Below are positions 7,322 to 8,928 of a DNA stretch of 8,928 nucleotides, in pieces (positions within the stretch are counted from its first letter, which is position 1; every line of letters starts with the position of its first letter). Made by a program: the position numbers and the translations under genes. The DNA comes from Lachnospiraceae bacterium (GTDB lineage Bacteria; Bacillota; Clostridia; Lachnospirales; Lachnospiraceae): NCBI GenBank assembly GCA_009774375.1, contig VSNO01000168.1, positions 1 to 8,928 on the forward strand. Reading direction: 5' to 3'. The notes under the pieces are model-generated. The model did no database searches. It saw only the letters and a list, made by a program, of their open reading frames with translations, and was not told the DNA's origin.

Positions 7322-7924
7322 ATGTATAAGATCATTACAATGGAGCGTGAGTTTGCAAGCGGCGGCAATGAGATCGGCAGACGGGTGGCAAAGAAGCTCG
7401 GCATAGAGCTGTATGACAGGAATATTCTCGTGGAGGCGGCAAAGAGGCTGGGCATTCCGCCCATTTATATCGGAGATTTGGAGGAAACTGCACCGGGAAG
7501 TATTATCTTTAATCTGTCCAAGACAGCGATCGGCGGCAGTAAGAAGGAGAATTCCAACCTGCCCATGTCGGAAAAGCTGTTTCTGGAGGAGAAGAAGATC
7601 ATCGAGGAGATCGTCGAGAAGCATGACTGTGTGATCGTCGGCAGATGCGCTTCCTTCATATTATATGACAGGGAGGACTGTCTGAAAGTGTTTGTCCACG
7701 CGGACAAGGACTACCGCATCAACCGCACGATCCAGACAGAGAAAGTCGCACCGTCGGAGGCCGATGACTTCCTGCGCAAGTCCGACAAGAGAAGGAGCAA
7801 TTTCTACAACACGCACACTGGCTGGAAGTGGGGGGACATGTCCAAGTTCGACCTGTGCCTCAATAGCAAGAGCCTTGGCCTGGACGCATGTGTGGATATC
7901 CTCGCCGGCATGATGCAGAAGTGA
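7322..7924 (+). CDS. Cytidylate kinase-like family protein (Cytidylate_kin2)
   Basis: This 200-residue P-loop protein resembles Cytidylate_kin2 proteins, common in Firmicutes and usually of unproven substrate. The N-terminus ITMEREFASGGNEIGRRVA (5-23) is the degenerate P-loop of that family: the usual GK[ST] is replaced by Gly19-Arg20-Arg21. YDRNIL (31-36) follows, then the central strand CVIVGRCASFIL (103-114), DKDYRINRT (128-136) in the LID-like region, and the closing SNFYNTHTGWKWGDMSKFD segment with LGLDACVDIL. Genuine CMP kinase (Cmk) has a normal Walker A, so this is probably a paralogue rather than the housekeeping enzyme. AAAAGGAG lies 8 nt before the ATG. The gene has its own promoter and a strong terminator, so it appears monocistronic. 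Confidence 0.82.
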   Translation: MYKIITMEREFASGGNEIGRRVAKKLGIELYDRNILVEAAKRLGIPPIYIGDLEETAPGSIIFNLSKTAIGGSKKENSNLPMSEKLFLEEKKIIEEIVEKHDCVIVGRCASFILYDREDCLKVFVHADKDYRINRTIQTEKVAPSEADDFLRKSDKRRSNFYNTHTGWKWGDMSKFDLCLNSKSLGLDACVDILAGMMQK

Positions 7925-7964
7925 TGCAGGCGATGACGGACATACAGAATATGGAAGCAGTATG

Positions 7965-8003
7965 AAAAGGAGTGTATCGCATAAACGTGCATACACTCCT
8001 TTT
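7965..8003 (+). terminator. Rho-independent terminator after the cytidylate-kinase-like gene
   Basis: A perfect 13-bp inverted repeat, AAAAGGAGTGTAT (7965-7977) and ATACACTCCTTTT (7991-8003), flanks a 13-nt loop. It begins 40 nt after the stop codon. The A-run on the left arm and T-run on the right arm mean it could work in both directions. Confidence 0.85.
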
Positions 8004-8011
8004 ATGCACAC

Positions 8012-8102
8012 GGGCACCCAGAGGAAGATTGTCAGCATGCGCTGACGGGTGCCCGGCGCGCGAGTAGGGGAAGAGGACTCTTTCCTACTCGATTGGTGCG
8101 CC
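8012..8102 (+). repeat. Structured tandem repeat, copy 1 (two adjacent hairpins)
   Basis: Hairpin A has an outer stem GGGCACCC (8012-8019)/GGGTGCCC (8047-8054) and an inner stem GTCAGC (8031-8036)/GCTGAC (8041-8046) with an ATGC loop. An 11-nt one-sided bulge, AGAGGAAGATT (8020-8030), separates the two left arms. Hairpin B has CGAGTAGG (8061-8068)/CCTACTCG (8084-8091), extended inward by GAAGA/TCTTT after a one-base bulge, over a GGAC loop. Its base can be closed by GGCGC (8055-8059)/GCGCC (8098-8102). The repeat unit proper is 84 bp (8017-8100). No ORF explains it. Confidence 0.8.
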
Positions 8103-8185
8103 CAGAGGAAGATTGTCAGCATACGCTGACGGGTGTCCGGCGCGCGAGTAAGGGAAGAGGGTTCTTCCCTATTCGATTGCACGCG
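8101..8185 (+). repeat. Structured tandem repeat, copy 2
   Basis: This is the second unit, offset 84 bp from the first and identical at 72 of the first 79 aligned positions. The inner stem GTCAGC (8115-8120)/GCTGAC (8125-8130) and the AGAGGAAGATT bulge are unchanged. Hairpin B keeps its fold as CGAGTA (8145-8150)/TATTCG (8170-8175) plus GGGAAGA/TCTTCCC over a GGGT loop. CGCG (8141-8144)/CGCG (8182-8185) can close the base. Changes in the stems are mostly of the G-C to G-U kind on the + strand. Confidence 0.8.
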
Positions 8186-8207
8186 GCGGGGGTCTGCCAC
8201 ATAGAAT
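8177..8207 (+). promoter_or_regulatory. Weak candidate promoter for the SOD-like gene
   Basis: TTGCAC (8177-8182), at the end of repeat copy 2, lies 19 bp before TAGAAT (8202-8207). The spacing is longer than ideal. A second TAGAAT at 8216-8221 lacks a -35. If real, the -35 would be supplied by the repeat itself. Low confidence. Confidence 0.25.
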
Positions 8208-8244
8208 AAAGGATATAGAATATTGATCGGAGGCTTATGTCATT

Positions 8245-8727
8245 ATGGCAGATATCACCCCGGGAATGATCTTCACAGATACATTGAGAAATAAAAAGCC
8301 GGACGCGCTGGCGTGGATCCGCGGGAATGCGCAGAACCCGCAGCTGAGCGGCGTAGTCCGGTTTTATACGACACCGTATTCCGGTGTGCTGGTCGAGGCG
8401 GAGATCTTTGGACTGCCCAACATCGCGGCACAGTTCTCATCGGATTTCTACGCGATGCACATTCATGAAAAAGGGGACTGCACGATGCCCTTTGACCAGA
8501 CAGGGGATCACTACAATCCCACGAATGAGCCGCATCCCGACCACGCGGGCGACATGATACCGCTCATGGGCAATCAGGGATATGCATGGCTTGCGTTTTA
8601 CGACAAGCGGTTTTCGATACCGGAGATCCTTGGCAGGAGCGTCATCATCCATGCGATGCCCGATGATTTCAGGACCCAGCCCTCGGGAGATGCGGGGGAG
8701 AAGATCGGCTGCGGCGTGATCCGATAA
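8245..8727 (+). CDS. sodC: Cu/Zn superoxide dismutase-like protein, cytoplasmic
   Basis: The 160-residue protein carries the full Cu/Zn-SOD signature. Expected copper ligands are His72, His74 (HIHEKGDC) and His136 (SVIIHAMPDD), with bridging His89 (GDHYNP). Expected zinc ligands are His97, His100 and Asp103 (PHPDHAGD). The disulfide pair is Cys79/Cys156 (GCGVI). Two things are odd. The Arg that guides superoxide (human Arg143, in the AG-R-ACGVI motif) is Lys153 here (AGEKIGCGVI), and the zinc loop between His97 and His100 is about six residues shorter than in human SOD1. There is no signal peptide, unlike periplasmic SodC of proteobacteria, so it should act in the cytoplasm. The CGGAGG site (8228-8233) lies 11 nt from ATG, rather far. 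It could remove superoxide in a mostly anaerobic cell; activity is not assured. Confidence 0.85.
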   Translation: MADITPGMIFTDTLRNKKPDALAWIRGNAQNPQLSGVVRFYTTPYSGVLVEAEIFGLPNIAAQFSSDFYAMHIHEKGDCTMPFDQTGDHYNPTNEPHPDHAGDMIPLMGNQGYAWLAFYDKRFSIPEILGRSVIIHAMPDDFRTQPSGDAGEKIGCGVIR

Positions 8728-8740
8728 AATGGAGTGTGTG

Positions 8741-8781
8741 TTCGTACAGGACTTGTCAGTAAATGCCAGGTCCTGTGTGAA
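8741..8781 (+). terminator. Inverted repeat after the SOD-like gene, possible terminator
   Basis: TTCGTACAGGAC (8741-8752) pairs with GTCCTGTGTGAA (8770-8781) as 12 pairs including two G-U, over a 17-nt loop, starting 13 nt after the stop codon. No T-run follows, so it is not a classical intrinsic terminator. It may stabilise the 3' end or act as an attenuator-type structure. Confidence 0.4.
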
Positions 8782-8827
8782 CAGTAACCTGTAAGTACAG
8801 TAATATGTTTGGAAGTTTCGATTTCTG

Positions 8828-8856
8828 TTTACAATTATGTCAGTTTTTGTTAAAAT
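8828..8856 (+). promoter_or_regulatory. Strong sigma-A-type promoter for the gene leaving the window
   Basis: TTTACA (8828-8833) and TAAAAT (8851-8856) are separated by exactly 17 bp. Each matches consensus at five of six positions, and TG at 8848-8849 gives an extended -10. Transcription would begin near 8863 and run off the right edge. Confidence 0.65.
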
Positions 8857-8893
8857 AAATTTAAAAAAGAATATTGATTTGAGATTTGGGAGA

Positions 8894-8928
8894 ATGGAAG
8901 TGTATTATCATGGGACGGATAATAATAG
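8894..8928 (+). CDS. Start of an unidentified gene (partial at right edge)
   Basis: A promoter directly upstream predicts a gene here, but only its first codons are present. ATG 8894 would give MEVYYHGTDNN, with GGGAGA directly against the ATG, which is too close for a normal ribosome site. ATG 8910, in another frame, would give MGRIII, with only a weak GGAAG 9 nt upstream. YHGTD resembles the opening of some ADP-ribosyltransferase-like proteins (DUF3990 type), but eleven residues cannot support a call. Confidence 0.3.
   Translation, partial: MEVYYHGTDNN

Noticed and set aside
8012..8185. CRISPR array
   Set aside because: Only two long units (84 bp) with internal hairpins and no unique spacers between repeats; no cas genes nearby.
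7661..8200. Reverse-strand frame whose product repeats TRQRMLTIFLW
   Set aside because: The protein repeat is only the translation of the two tandem DNA repeats and runs across a terminator and the kinase-like gene.
8237..8269. Ten-codon leader peptide (ATG 8237) overlapping the SOD-like start
   Set aside because: GGAGG is only 3 nt away, the peptide MSLWQISPRE has no regulatory pattern, and the SOD-like ATG 8245 is supported by the conserved protein.

Overview
The window looks like a chromosome segment of an anaerobic gut Firmicute, most likely a Lachnospiraceae member. Grounds are the GC-rich coding sequence with AT-rich gaps, strong AGGAGG-type ribosome binding sites, and a familiar gene set: a GH3 glycosidase, a GH13_18 sucrose (6-phosphate) phosphorylase, a cytidylate-kinase-like protein and a short Firmicute-type Cu/Zn-SOD. 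This placement is inference; no rRNA or other marker gene is present. All recognisable genes are on the + strand.

Region 1 (1-6124) is a tightly packed sugar-catabolism operon. The tail of an unidentified gene (3-77) overlaps a DUF1537 four-carbon-acid-sugar-type kinase (70-1365). A GmhA-like SIS phosphosugar isomerase follows (1367-1996), then a 2.6-kb ORF (2012-4627), then a GH13_18 phosphorylase (4646-6124). The 2.6-kb ORF is the most unusual object here. Its first ~151 codons are the front of a class II (fuculose-phosphate-type) aldolase, cut off before the third metal-binding His. It then continues in frame, within one codon of the apparent natural start, into a full-length GH3 beta-glycosidase. 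Kinase, isomerase and aldolase would make a sensible route for an unidentified sugar, and GH3 plus phosphorylase would make a glucoside/sucrose route. The fusion reads like the scar of a deletion or recombination joining the two. The phosphorylase carries His349 where sucrose phosphorylases have Tyr, which points to sucrose 6'-phosphate as substrate.

Region 2 (6125-7924) holds an uncharacterised Met-rich, highly charged coiled-coil protein (6299-7195), then, behind its own extended -10 promoter, a cytidylate-kinase-like protein (7322-7924) closed by a 13-bp perfect terminator hairpin (7965-8003).

Region 3 (8004-8928) starts with two tandem ~84-bp copies of a strongly folded element. Several differences between the copies keep base pairing through G-U/G-C exchange, which suggests a structured RNA read on the + strand, or a palindromic repeat family. 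Next is a cytoplasmic Cu/Zn-SOD-like gene (8245-8727) with all metal ligands but Lys instead of the catalytic Arg. The window ends with an inverted repeat, three CAGTAA hexamers, a strong promoter (8828-8856), and the first codons of a gene that runs off the edge.
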